Source: Clostridia bacterium
GTDB taxonomy: Bacteria; Bacillota; Clostridia; Oscillospirales; Butyricicoccaceae
Length of the DNA: 36,237 nucleotides
Assembly (NCBI GenBank): GCA_017559995.1
Contig: JAFYPP010000015.1
Coordinates: forward strand, 1-36,237
Reading direction: 5' to 3'
Shown here: positions 25,135 through 32,562 of the stretch, piece after piece
Layout: every line of letters begins with the position of its first letter
Numbering within the stretch: position 1 is the first letter of the stretch
Notes under the pieces: model-generated
What the model was told of the DNA's origin: nothing
What the model saw: only the letters and a program-made list of their open reading frames with translations
Database searches by the model: none
Program-made: the position numbers and the translations under genes

Positions 25135-27783
25135 TTACAGACCGATCTGGCCCAGGAAGCCGCCCAGGGCATCTTCGAACTCGGCGTCATCGAAGCAGTA
25201 CTGCATCTTGGTATGAGCAGCGCGCAGCTTTTCAACATCTTCGCTGACATCCTTGTTGCGCAGGATGACGTCAGCCATCAGCTGAGCCAGCTGCGTGAAC
25301 TCTTCCTTGCCAAAGCCGAAGCGGGTCATCTCATTGACACCGATACGCAGAGCGCCGGAAGCGGTGAAGGCTTCCTCGTCGGGAGTGGCCTGGTAGTTGA
25401 CGATGATGTTGTTCATCTCCAGACGGTCGGCGATCTCGGGACCGGTGCCGTAACCGACGGAAACGATGACCTGGTGGGTCTCGGTGTAGTCGTTGGCAGG
25501 ATCACCCTGAACGTTCAGGCCTTCGGCCTTCAGAGCCTTGGCGAAGTGCTTGGCGTTCTCCACCACGGCCTTCTGGTAGGCATCCTTAAAGGTGTTCATT
25601 TCATAAGCAGCCATCAGCAGACCCAGCTGGGTGCCCAGATGGTGGTTGGACACGCTGCCGGGGAAGGCGCGGCTCTCGATGGTCTTCCACAGACCGTACT
25701 TTAGCTCGTCTTCCTTATAGTTGACGGCCACGACACCGCGCTGGGGGCCAAAGAAGGTCTTGTGAGTGGAACCGGTGACGATCTCGGCGCCCTCTTCGAA
25801 GGGCTTCTGGAAGTGGTCGCCCACCAGACCCAGCACGTGGGCCATGTCGTACATGATGGTGGTGTTGATACCCTGCTCGTCCACGAACTTGCGGATGGCG
25901 GCCACGGGCTCCTTGTGCAGAACCATGGACTTGCCGAAGATGATGAACTCGGGCTTGAACTTCTCGATGACCTTCTTGGTCTCTTCCACGTCGATCTTGT
26001 AGATGTTGTCCTTGCAGACGGGGAAGTTGACGATGGCGGGCTTTTCGGTGATGGGATCCACGGCAACGTAATCGTGCAGGGCGCCCATGGGCTGTGCGGA
26101 CAGGTGGCCGCCCTTGATGATGTGGTTGTTCATGATGTAACCCAGACGCTGGGGCGTCTGCTTGCGGTTCAGACGGTTCTTCCAATCCATCAGAGAGGAG
26201 AACACAGCCATGTTGGACATCTGGCCGGAGATCACGCGGGTCTCCACCTCGGAGCAGCCAAAATACTGCTTCATCTGCTCCACGGCCAGCTGCTCTACCT
26301 GATCGATGAACTTGGTGCCGTTGTAATAAAAAATGTCCTGATTATAGAAAGAGGAGATCTTCTTGTGCTCGGCGTAACGGAAAGCAGGGTCGGAAGCGCA
26401 CAGCAGTTGCACGGCGCGGGAGGCGCTGTTCTCGGAGGGGATCAGGTTGATGCAGTGCTTCTGACGCCACGCGTGGTTGTCGGTGGCATCCTTGATCAGC
26501 TTGAGGGCGGCGGCACGGCGGTCACCGGCCTCAGAGGCTTTTTTTGCGGCATGCTCCTTCCAGACGATGGGTCGGGCGAAGGGAGGCGCATCCACACGCA
26601 TATGGTAGTGGGGAATGACAGCCTTCAGGCGCTTGCCTCGGACGTCGACTTCCACGTAATCCTCACGCTGGATGGGAGAATGCAGATAGGCCAGACCGAT
26701 GGAGCGCTTGGAAGAGCTTTCCAGGATCTTGGTGGACAGGCCGGAGCCTTCCTCGTTGAAATAGGGCACCATGGTGCCGGAGGTGATCCAGCCCACTTCC
26801 TGACCGTCCTTGTAGACCGGCATACCGGCACGGATAACGCCGCGATCCACCAGGCAGATGGGCATGATGCGCTTGGGCAGATCGGCGATATCGCTGAAGT
26901 CATGCTCACGGATGCGCTTGTAGGCGGCCTGCTGCTTCAGCAGAGCTTCCTTGCCGATAAAGTTTCCCTTCTGCTCGTTGAAGCTGACGGCGAACTTTGC
27001 CAGAGGCACGGCGAAGATGGGGATATCCTTACCGGAGGGATCCTTGCCCATTTCGTGGCCATACAGAGGCAGGGCGGCTTCCAGGCGCAGGGTGTCGCGG
27101 GCGCCCAGACCGGCGGGCTTGGCGCCCAGTTCCATCAGACGATTCCACAGCCAGGCAGCGTCTTCGCTCTTGACGTAGACTTCGTAGCCCAGCGGTTCGC
27201 CGGTGTAGCCGGTCTTGGCAACGCGGGCCATGCGGCCTTCCAGCTCAACGGTGCCCAGGGCGTTCTTGACGGGTTCGGTCATAGCCTTACCGCCGGACAG
27301 AACTTCCAGCATCTTACGGCTGCGGGGGCCCTGAACAGCGATGGCAGCCCAGTCGGGGGTGATGTCGGTGATCTTGACATCGAACTTTTCAGCGATGGGC
27401 AGCAGGTGGGCCAAATCCTTCTCGGTGTTGGCGGCGTTGACCACCAGCAGGAAGTTATCCTCCTCGAACATGTACAGATAGGCATCGTCGATGGCGTAGC
27501 CGTTCTCGTCGGGGATGATGCAGTACTGGGCGGTATTCAGCTCCAGAGCCAGCACGTTGCTGGACAGGACATACTGCAGGAACTTGACACGCTCGGGACC
27601 TTCGATCAGCAGACGGCCCATGTGGGACACGTCAAACAGGCTGCAGTCGCTGCGGGTGTACAGATGCTCGGCCACGATACCGGTGGGATACTGGACGGGC
27701 ATTTCCCAGCCGCCGAAATCCACCATGGTCGCGCCGGCTTCCACGTGGATGTCAAACAGTTGGGTGCGCTTCAATTCACTCAT
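25135..27783 (-). CDS. gcvT: Aminomethyltransferase (GcvT) fused to serine hydroxymethyltransferase (882 aa)
   Basis: Residues 1 to about 405 are a T-protein: FGGWEMPVQYP near the start, the conserved Asp in AIDDAYLYM (about D99-100) and RTGYTGE-type AKTGYTGEPLGYEV. From about 435 to 870 follows a complete SHMT-type PLP domain: CINLIPSENSASRAVQ, YDMAHVLGLVG and GSTHKTFFGPQRG with PLP lysine at about K675. The frame is open throughout with no internal start signal, so this is one polypeptide. T-protein releases methylene-THF and SHMT uses it with glycine to make serine, so the fusion would join two consecutive steps. The SHMT part is a divergent type (LIPSEN, GSTHKTFFG). GGAGG precedes the ATG. 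First gene after the glycine riboswitch. Confidence 0.93.
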   Translation of the reverse strand: MSELKRTQLFDIHVEAGATMVDFGGWEMPVQYPTGIVAEHLYTRSDCSLFDVSHMGRLLIEGPERVKFLQYVLSSNVLALELNTAQYCIIPDENGYAIDDAYLYMFEEDNFLLVVNAANTEKDLAHLLPIAEKFDVKITDITPDWAAIAVQGPRSRKMLEVLSGGKAMTEPVKNALGTVELEGRMARVAKTGYTGEPLGYEVYVKSEDAAWLWNRLMELGAKPAGLGARDTLRLEAALPLYGHEMGKDPSGKDIPIFAVPLAKFAVSFNEQKGNFIGKEALLKQQAAYKRIREHDFSDIADLPKRIMPICLVDRGVIRAGMPVYKDGQEVGWITSGTMVPYFNEEGSGLSTKILESSSKRSIGLAYLHSPIQREDYVEVDVRGKRLKAVIPHYHMRVDAPPFARPIVWKEHAAKKASEAGDRRAAALKLIKDATDNHAWRQKHCINLIPSENSASRAVQLLCASDPAFRYAEHKKISSFYNQDIFYYNGTKFIDQVEQLAVEQMKQYFGCSEVETRVISGQMSNMAVFSSLMDWKNRLNRKQTPQRLGYIMNNHIIKGGHLSAQPMGALHDYVAVDPITEKPAIVNFPVCKDNIYKIDVEETKKVIEKFKPEFIIFGKSMVLHKEPVAAIRKFVDEQGINTTIMYDMAHVLGLVGDHFQKPFEEGAEIVTGSTHKTFFGPQRGVVAVNYKEDELKYGLWKTIESRAFPGSVSNHHLGTQLGLLMAAYEMNTFKDAYQKAVVENAKHFAKALKAEGLNVQGDPANDYTETHQVIVSVGYGTGPEIADRLEMNNIIVNYQATPDEEAFTASGALRIGVNEMTRFGFGKEEFTQLAQLMADVILRNKDVSEDVEKLRAAHTKMQYCFDDAEFEDALGGFLGQIGL

Positions 27784-27826
27784 TGTTTTTCCTCCGTTTA
27801 TCTGTTTTTATCGAAAAAAGCGAACG

Positions 27827-27861
27827 AAAAAGGCACAGAACCATGAAGTTCTGTGCCTCTG
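27827..27861 (-). terminator. Riboswitch-controlled terminator before gcvT
   Basis: On the minus strand GGCACAGAAC pairs with GTTCTGTGCC around a 6-nt loop, followed by five T residues. The base of this hairpin overlaps the CAGAG strand that closes the second aptamer, so aptamer folding and termination should compete. This implies that glycine turns the operon on. Confidence 0.85.
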
Positions 27862-27996
27862 TTTAAAACCTGAGAGATTCCCCGGTCACCCGGGTTGCAC
27901 CTTCGGCGCACATTCGTGCTTTGCAGAGTCTCGTCCTGATCCGGTCCTTTTGCCTGAAAGTGTAACCTCTTCGGCGCCGCCTGCGCGATCTCTCCC
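27857..27996 (-). promoter_or_regulatory. Tandem glycine riboswitch upstream of gcvT
   Basis: Read on the minus strand, the first aptamer has GGGAGAGA, GCGCCGAAGAGG and CTTTCAGGCAAAAGGAC. The second begins with ACTCTG and has GCGCCGAAGGTGCAAC, AATCTCTCAGG and a closing CAGAG. These are the conserved cores of glycine aptamers. The second one lacks the usual CAAAAGGAC after CTCAGG. The element lies directly in front of a terminator hairpin and the glycine cleavage operon. Confidence 0.95.
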
Positions 27997-28062
27997 GAAT
28001 CATTCATCCGAAATGCTATTCTTTTTTGTTGCCTTTTGATAAGAAACAATATTACTTGGTAT

Positions 28063-28091
28063 AGAATAATCCGCTTTGGACGGGCAGTCAA
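28063..28091 (-). promoter_or_regulatory. Promoter of the glycine cleavage operon
   Basis: On the minus strand TTGACT (28091-28086), a 17-nt spacer, TATTCT (28068-28063). The expected start is near 28056, giving a leader of about 270 nt that contains the riboswitch. The sequence GATGATGCTTGAC spanning the -35 is shared with the divergent promoter at 28781. Confidence 0.75.
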
Positions 28092-28152
28092 GCATCATCC
28101 GAAAACACGAACAATCCGATGTTTTATCATCTTTTCCGGCAGCGCCGGAGGA

Positions 28153-28620
28153 TCATGCGCGCAGGGTCGCCCGCAACCGTTGGGGCTTCAGCAGTAAGTC
28201 CAAAGCATCGGTTACAGAGGTGACCACCACATCACATTTAGCCATCAGCGCGCCGCAGCAGCCTTCACTGCCCATGACACACACCGACAGGTCGCAGGCC
28301 TCTGCCATGGCCACATCGTTGAAGCCGTTTCCCACACAGGCCACACCGCCTTGCAGCATCAAAACCTCCCACGCTTTGATCTCCCCCACCGCTTCGACGG
28401 GAAAGGTCAGCACCCGCACCGGCAGACCGTTGCAGGCCTTTGCCGCGGTGCCGTGGGTGTCGGCGGTCATAACAAGAATATCAAGATCCTGCGCCAACGC
28501 CTCCAGCCGGGGCGCGACACCGGAGATGAGATCGCCGTCCAGCGCGATGGTGCCGTTGTAATCCAGCACCAGATGAGACAGGCGAAGCTCCCCCCTGCCG
28601 GGAATATCAATACACCGCAT
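28153..28620 (-). CDS. HAD-superfamily protein, soluble P-type-ATPase-like (155 aa)
   Basis: HAD motif I is LVLDYNGTIALDG (nucleophile D20), motif II is in ILVMTADTHGT, and motif IV is VGNGFNDVAMAEACDL. The DYNGT form resembles P-type ATPase DKTGT rather than the DxDGT of phosphatases, matching the small soluble group once called P-type ATPase-like (COG4087). With 155 residues it has only the core fold and no cap. AAAGGAGG precedes the ATG at 28620; the longer frame has no such site. It is divergent from the double-cubane operon and lies between the two glycine-controlled promoters. Substrate unknown. Confidence 0.85.
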   Translation of the reverse strand: MRCIDIPGRGELRLSHLVLDYNGTIALDGDLISGVAPRLEALAQDLDILVMTADTHGTAAKACNGLPVRVLTFPVEAVGEIKAWEVLMLQGGVACVGNGFNDVAMAEACDLSVCVMGSEGCCGALMAKCDVVVTSVTDALDLLLKPQRLRATLRA

Positions 28621-28651
28621 GGCATATCCTCCTTTGGGACGTTCTGTGGCT

Positions 28652-28680
28652 ACTATACCGCAAAACCGCCCCGCTGTCAC
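28652..28680 (-). promoter_or_regulatory. Promoter of the HAD gene
   Basis: On the minus strand GTGACA (28680-28675), a 17-nt spacer, TATAGT (28657-28652). One of two matching 15-bp palindromes lies 12 nt upstream of its -35 box. Confidence 0.65.
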
Positions 28681-28691
28681 CCGGTTTTGTC

Positions 28692-28706
28692 ATCGGAAGT
28701 TCCGAT
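28692..28706. promoter_or_regulatory. Candidate LysR-type operator 1
   Basis: ATCGGAAGTTCCGAT, a perfect palindrome of the form ATCGG-N5-CCGAT, fits the T-N11-A pattern of LysR-type regulators. It is centred about 54 nt upstream of the expected start of the HAD transcript, a typical activator position. Confidence 0.6.
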
Positions 28707-28760
28707 AATGCATCACATTCCCTCGCATTTTCCGCTCAAAAACAATTAATCGGGCGCATC

Positions 28761-28775
28761 ATCGGTATTTCCGAT
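28761..28775. promoter_or_regulatory. Candidate LysR-type operator 2
   Basis: ATCGGTATTTCCGAT has the same half-sites as operator 1, and the symmetry extends to a 10-bp arm GCATCATCGG. It ends 5 nt before the -35 box of the rightward operon. The LysR gene inside that operon is the likely regulator. Confidence 0.65.
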
Positions 28776-28780
28776 GATGC

Positions 28781-28809
28781 TTGACAGTGCCCGTGGGAAC
28801 CGCTATCAT
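28781..28809 (+). promoter_or_regulatory. Promoter of the double-cubane operon
   Basis: TTGACA (28781-28786), a 17-nt spacer and TATCAT (28804-28809). The start is expected near 28816. A second TATAAT lies at 28826-28831 without a matching -35 box. Confidence 0.8.
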
Positions 28810-28872
28810 TAAATCAAATATTCTATATAATATAGGTATTGAAAAAAACAATAAACGCCGAATGACCGATCA

Positions 28873-29013
28873 GGGAGAGACCGCTTTGCGGCGCCGAAGA
28901 GGCAATACTTTCAGGCAAAAGGACCGGATCGCGACGGCACTCTGTAAAGTACAGCAGTACGCCCAAGGTGCAACCTGCCTCCGGCAGGGAATCTCTCAGG
29001 CCCGAAAACGGAG
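28873..29013 (+). promoter_or_regulatory. Tandem glycine riboswitch upstream of the double-cubane operon
   Basis: It is closely similar to the minus-strand element at 27857-27996. The first aptamer is intact: GGGAGAGA, GCGCCGAAGAGG, CTTTCAGGCAAAAGGACCGG and ACTCTG. The second has CGCCCAAGGTGCAACC, where the usual GCCGAAGG core reads GCCCAAGG, then AATCTCTCAGG and a closing CGGAG. A terminator follows directly. Glycine control of this operon is therefore expected, with the second aptamer possibly weakened. Confidence 0.93.
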
Positions 29014-29051
29014 GCACAAACAGTCTATGCAGGGACCGTTTGTGCTTTTTT
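29011..29051 (+). terminator. Riboswitch-controlled terminator of the double-cubane operon
   Basis: GCACAAAC (29014-29021) pairs with GTTTGTGC (29038-29045), with an inner GTC/GAC, followed by six T residues. Its base overlaps the closing strand of the second aptamer, as in the gcv leader, so an ON switch is expected. Confidence 0.85.
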
Positions 29052-29075
29052 CATACCCAAAAAGGAGGAATGACC

Positions 29076-30227
29076 ATGACTGATTTCCTGCTGCCCGACG
29101 CGTTTGAAGAGTATTCCGAAGCGCGGAAAGCCGGTTTTCTCAAGGTGAAGGCTGCCAAAGAACAGGGGCAAAAGGTCGCCGGCTGCTTTTGCGCCTTTAC
29201 GCCGTTGGAGATTTTGGACGCGGCCGGATTGCTGACGGTGAGTCTGTGCGGCATGAGCCCGGAAACCATCCCCGCTGCCGAGACCGAGTTGCCCCGCAAT
29301 CTATGCCCGCTGATCAAGTCCAGCTACGGCTTTTATCTCACCGACAAATGCCCTTACACCTATTTTGCCGACCTCATCGTAGGCGAGACCACCTGCGACG
29401 GCAAAAAGAAGATGTACGAACTGCTGGGCAAGGGCAAGGAGACCTATGTGCTCCATCTGCCCCAGGGCCGGGACGTGCCCTACGCCTTGGAGATGTGGAC
29501 CGAAGAGCTACGTCGGTTCGTCCGCTATCTGGAGGAACGCTTCGCCGTGAAGATCACCGACGAAAAGCTTCGGGAAGCCATCCGCCAGCGCAACGCCCTG
29601 CGGGAAGCCCGCTGCCGGTTGATGGAACTGCTGAAGGCCGACACGCTGCCCATTTCCGGTACCGAGCTGTACACTTTTTTGGACGGTATCGGTTTTAATT
29701 TTGACATCAAGGACGCCATCGCAAAGACACGGGCCCTGGCCGACAGTCTTTCCGGGCAGCAAAGTCCTGCCGTCACCCCCAACGGCAAGCGCATCCTGGT
29801 CACCGGCTGCCCCATCGGCGGCGTTTTCCAGAAGGTGGTCGGCGCCGTGGAACGGGCCGGCGGCAACGTAGTATGCTTCGAAAACTGTTCGGGCATCAAG
29901 CCCGCCCGCTGCAAGGTGGACGAAAATGCCGACGATCCCATCGCCGCCATCGCGAAGGCCTATCTGGACATCGGCTGCGCCGTGATGACCCCCGACAGCA
30001 AGCGGTTTGAAAACCTGCCCGCCCTTGCAAAAGCGTTCCGGGCCGACGCAGTGCTGGACGTGGCGCTGCAGGCCTGCCACACCTATTTGATCGAAGGTCG
30101 CACCATCCGCGACATCTGCAAGGAGCGCGGCGTACCCTACATGGCACTGGAGACCGACTACGCCACCGCCGACGCCGGCCAGATTGACACCCGTATCGCG
30201 GCGTTTATCGAAACCCTTGGAGAATAG
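29076..30227 (+). CDS. 2-hydroxyacyl-CoA dehydratase family / double-cubane-cluster protein 1 (383 aa)
   Basis: The protein belongs to the HgdB/BcrB-type fold. Cysteines C77 (NLCPLIKSS), C92 (DKCPYTYFADL) and C107 (GETTCDGKKKMYELL) are spaced by 15, and a C-terminal C334 (LQACHTYLIE) could be the fourth cluster ligand. Paralogue 2 has the same spacing. GETTCDGKKK is characteristic of this family, which includes double-cubane [8Fe-9S] proteins that perform ATP-driven reductions. No CoA-transferase or acyl-CoA gene is nearby, so a true hydroxyacyl-CoA dehydratase is less likely. The ATG at 29076, 7 nt after AAAGGAGG, is preferred over ATG at 29070. First gene after the riboswitch. Confidence 0.88.
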   Translation: MTDFLLPDAFEEYSEARKAGFLKVKAAKEQGQKVAGCFCAFTPLEILDAAGLLTVSLCGMSPETIPAAETELPRNLCPLIKSSYGFYLTDKCPYTYFADLIVGETTCDGKKKMYELLGKGKETYVLHLPQGRDVPYALEMWTEELRRFVRYLEERFAVKITDEKLREAIRQRNALREARCRLMELLKADTLPISGTELYTFLDGIGFNFDIKDAIAKTRALADSLSGQQSPAVTPNGKRILVTGCPIGGVFQKVVGAVERAGGNVVCFENCSGIKPARCKVDENADDPIAAIAKAYLDIGCAVMTPDSKRFENLPALAKAFRADAVLDVALQACHTYLIEGRTIRDICKERGVPYMALETDYATADAGQIDTRIAAFIETLGE

Positions 30228-30251
30228 AGAGAGAAAAAGGAAGTACATATT

Positions 30252-31151
30252 ATGAATATCAGTCTGAAGCAGTTGGAGATTTTCGTTACCATTGTGGAGT
30301 GCGGCAACTTCACCGAAGCCGGCCGCCGGATGTATTTGGCGCAATCCACCGTCAGCAGCCATATCAGTGCCCTGGAGGAGGCCCTGCGGGTCTCCCTGTT
30401 CCGCCGGGAGTCCAAGCGCTCTATCGAGCTGACCGCCGACGGCAAGCGTGTGTATGAATACGCCAAGGACGTGGTTTCCAAGTGCGCCGCGTTGGAGTCC
30501 TCCACCGTGGCCGAGACCCGGCGGGAGCTGGTGCTGGGTGCCTCCACCGCACCCTCCAAGTGCCTGCTGCCCAGCCATGTGCTGCAGTTCACCCGGAGCC
30601 ACACTGAATGCTGCTGCGTGATCCGTGGCGGCGACAGCGAACACATCCAGCAGATGGTACTGGACGGCGACGTGCAGATCGGCTTCGTGGGCAGCACCGA
30701 CGACCGGCAGTCCCTGACCTACGAGCGGGTGGCCGAGGACCGTCTGGTGATGATCACCCCCAACGATCCCCGGTTTGCCCAGCTTAAGGCAAAGGGCGCT
30801 TTAGGCCGCGACCTGCTGCGGGAACCCATGGTCTTCCGTGACAGAGGTTCCGGCACCCAGAAGATGATCGATAATTACCTCAGCACCCGCAGCATCGACG
30901 CCCGTGAGGTCAAAGTGCGCCAGTATGCCTCCGATCCCGAAATGCTGCAGGAGCTGGTAGCCCTGGGCGCGGGCGTGTCCATCGTTTCCGCCCTGTCGGT
31001 GGAAGAACGGGTGAAGGCCGGAAAGCTGCTGACCTTTGAAATGGAGGAAGAACCTCTGTACCGTCACATTTATATGGTGTACCGCAAGAAAGGCGCTTTG
31101 AGTGAGCTGGCCCACGCCTTTGCCGACCAGATCCGCAAGTCGGTCCGGTAA
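30252..31151 (+). CDS. LysR-family transcriptional regulator (299 aa)
   Basis: The N-terminal winged helix-turn-helix is typical: MNISLKQLEIFVTIVECGNFTEAGRRM, then STVSSHISALEEALRVSLFRR. A periplasmic-binding-protein-like effector domain follows (about 90-290), including ELVALGAGVSIVSAL near the end. It lies in the operon between the first double-cubane gene and the activase, 24 nt after the former and 4 nt before the latter. I infer that it binds the two ATCGG-N5-CCGAT palindromes at 28692 and 28761. The effector is unknown; it could be a substrate of the reductase system. Confidence 0.93.
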   Translation: MNISLKQLEIFVTIVECGNFTEAGRRMYLAQSTVSSHISALEEALRVSLFRRESKRSIELTADGKRVYEYAKDVVSKCAALESSTVAETRRELVLGASTAPSKCLLPSHVLQFTRSHTECCCVIRGGDSEHIQQMVLDGDVQIGFVGSTDDRQSLTYERVAEDRLVMITPNDPRFAQLKAKGALGRDLLREPMVFRDRGSGTQKMIDNYLSTRSIDAREVKVRQYASDPEMLQELVALGAGVSIVSALSVEERVKAGKLLTFEMEEEPLYRHIYMVYRKKGALSELAHAFADQIRKSVR

Positions 31152-31155
31152 GCCT

Positions 31156-31923
31156 ATGAAGTACGCCATCGGTATCGACATCGGTTCCACCTGCGCAAAG
31201 ACCGTCGTGCTGGATGAAAACCGGGATATCTGCCTGCGTCTGGCGGTCCCTACCGGCTGGAGCAGCGTGGACACCGCAGAAAGTCTTCGCAAAGCTTTGG
31301 CGGAGGCCGGCTTTGACCCGGCTGAAGTGCCCGTAGTAGCCACCGGCTACGGCCGCATTTCGGTGCCCTATGCCGCCAGGACCATCACCGAGATCACCTG
31401 CCACGCCCGTGGTGCCTGCCGCCTGTTCGGCGAAAATGACCTGACGGTCATCGATATCGGCGGTCAGGACACCAAGATCATCGCCGTCAGCGGCGGCATG
31501 GTGCGGGATTTTTTGATGAATGACAAATGTTCCGCCGGCACCGGCCGGTTTTTGGAGGTCATGGCCAACACGCTGGCGCTGCGGCCCGACGAGCTGTGCG
31601 AGCTGGCACGGCAGGGCGGCGGCACCTCCATCAGCTCCATGTGTACCGTCTTTGCCGAGTCGGAGGTCATCTCCCTCATCGGCCGTGGCGAAAAGCGGGA
31701 GAACATCGCCTTTGCCGTAGTGGATTCTGTGATCCAGAAGGTGGCCTCCCAGGCGGGAAAGCTAACGGAAGCCACCGGTGCCGTCTGTCTGACCGGCGGT
31801 CTGTGCCAATGTGAATATGTCTGTGAAGCGCTGGAGAAGGCCCTTGGCCGTCCGGTGCGCACCTGCGCCGACGGACGGTTTGCCGGTGCCGTAGGCGCGG
31901 CACTCAGCGGATTGAAACTGTAA
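31156..31923 (+). CDS. Acyl-CoA dehydratase activase family (HgdC-type) ATPase (255 aa)
   Basis: This is an ASKHA-fold ATPase that carries a [4Fe-4S] cluster between two subunits and pumps electrons to its partner at the cost of ATP. The start AIGIDIGSTCAKTVVLD is the phosphate-1 motif, VIDIGGQDTKII is phosphate-2, and LTGGLCQCEYV is the adenosine motif. Cluster ligands are C125 (NDKCSAGTGRFLEVMA) and C163 (SSMCTVFAESEVI). Length matches HgdC-type activators. The ATG at 31156 begins 5 nt after the LysR stop; the longer frame to 31102 overlaps the LysR gene. It is expected to reduce both double-cubane proteins of the operon. Confidence 0.95.
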   Translation: MKYAIGIDIGSTCAKTVVLDENRDICLRLAVPTGWSSVDTAESLRKALAEAGFDPAEVPVVATGYGRISVPYAARTITEITCHARGACRLFGENDLTVIDIGGQDTKIIAVSGGMVRDFLMNDKCSAGTGRFLEVMANTLALRPDELCELARQGGGTSISSMCTVFAESEVISLIGRGEKRENIAFAVVDSVIQKVASQAGKLTEATGAVCLTGGLCQCEYVCEALEKALGRPVRTCADGRFAGAVGAALSGLKL

Positions 31924-31947
31924 ATCAATTGGAAAGGATTTGACCAT

Positions 31948-32562
31948 ATGAGCAACATCGTTGTAAACGCCATGGGCGATCAGTGTCCCATCCCGGTCGT
32001 GAAAACCATGAAGGCCATCGCCGCCATGACCGAAGCCGGTACGGTGGAAATCCACGTGGATTACGAGGTCCCCGTTCAGAATCTCACCCGGTTCGCCGCC
32101 GACCGCGGTCTGCCGGTATCCTCTGAAAAAGTCGACGACAAGCATTACGTGATCCGCATGGAGGTTGCCGACCCCAAGGCTGCTTCCGCAAAGGAAGAAG
32201 CCCCCGGCTGCATCCCCGATCTGCGGGGCAATACCATCATCGCCATTGCTTCCGACTGCATGGGCAGCGGTGACGACAAGCTGGGTGCCACTCTGATGAA
32301 GGGCTTTATCTATGCCGTTTCCCAGCAGGAGGAGCTGCCCTCCGCCATGCTGTTCTACAATTCCGGCGCCAAGCTGACCGCCGAGGGCGCCGTCACCGTG
32401 GAAGATCTGAAAAACCTGGAAGCACAGGGCGTGGAGATCCTCACCTGCGGCACCTGTGCCAACTACTTCGGTCTGGAGGGCAAGCAGGCCGTGGGCTCCA
32501 TCACCAATATGTACGTCATCGTGGAGAAGCTGACCTCCGCTGACAAGGTCATCCGCCCGTGA
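31948..32562 (+). CDS. yedF: YedF-like sulfur/selenium-metabolism protein (204 aa)
   Basis: Residues 1-72 are a TusA-type domain with the catalytic motif GDQCPIPVVKT (C13). After a linker, residues about 92-200 form a DsrE-like domain with IASDCMGSGDDKLGATLMKGF and a CxxC in LTCGTCANYF (C167, C170). This two-domain form corresponds to the group described as selenium metabolism protein YedF (TIGR03527), usually found with selenium-dependent molybdenum hydroxylase genes. No selD or molybdenum enzyme gene is visible here. It probably accepts persulfide or selenide from the downstream desulfurase. GGAAAGGA precedes the ATG. Confidence 0.9.
   Translation: MSNIVVNAMGDQCPIPVVKTMKAIAAMTEAGTVEIHVDYEVPVQNLTRFAADRGLPVSSEKVDDKHYVIRMEVADPKAASAKEEAPGCIPDLRGNTIIAIASDCMGSGDDKLGATLMKGFIYAVSQQEELPSAMLFYNSGAKLTAEGAVTVEDLKNLEAQGVEILTCGTCANYFGLEGKQAVGSITNMYVIVEKLTSADKVIRP

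Noticed and set aside
22034..27846. Other long plus-strand frames (22034-23548, 23539-25704, 25762-27846)
   Set aside because: All are opposite gcvPB, gcvPA, gcvH and the gcvT fusion, where the coding evidence is decisive; they are by-products of codon bias.
29076..30227. Classical (R)-2-hydroxyglutaryl-CoA dehydratase assignment
   Set aside because: No CoA-transferase, hydroxyacid dehydrogenase or acyl-CoA dehydrogenase gene is nearby, and the sulfur/selenium relay context fits the double-cubane subgroup better. Phylogeny would be needed to settle it.
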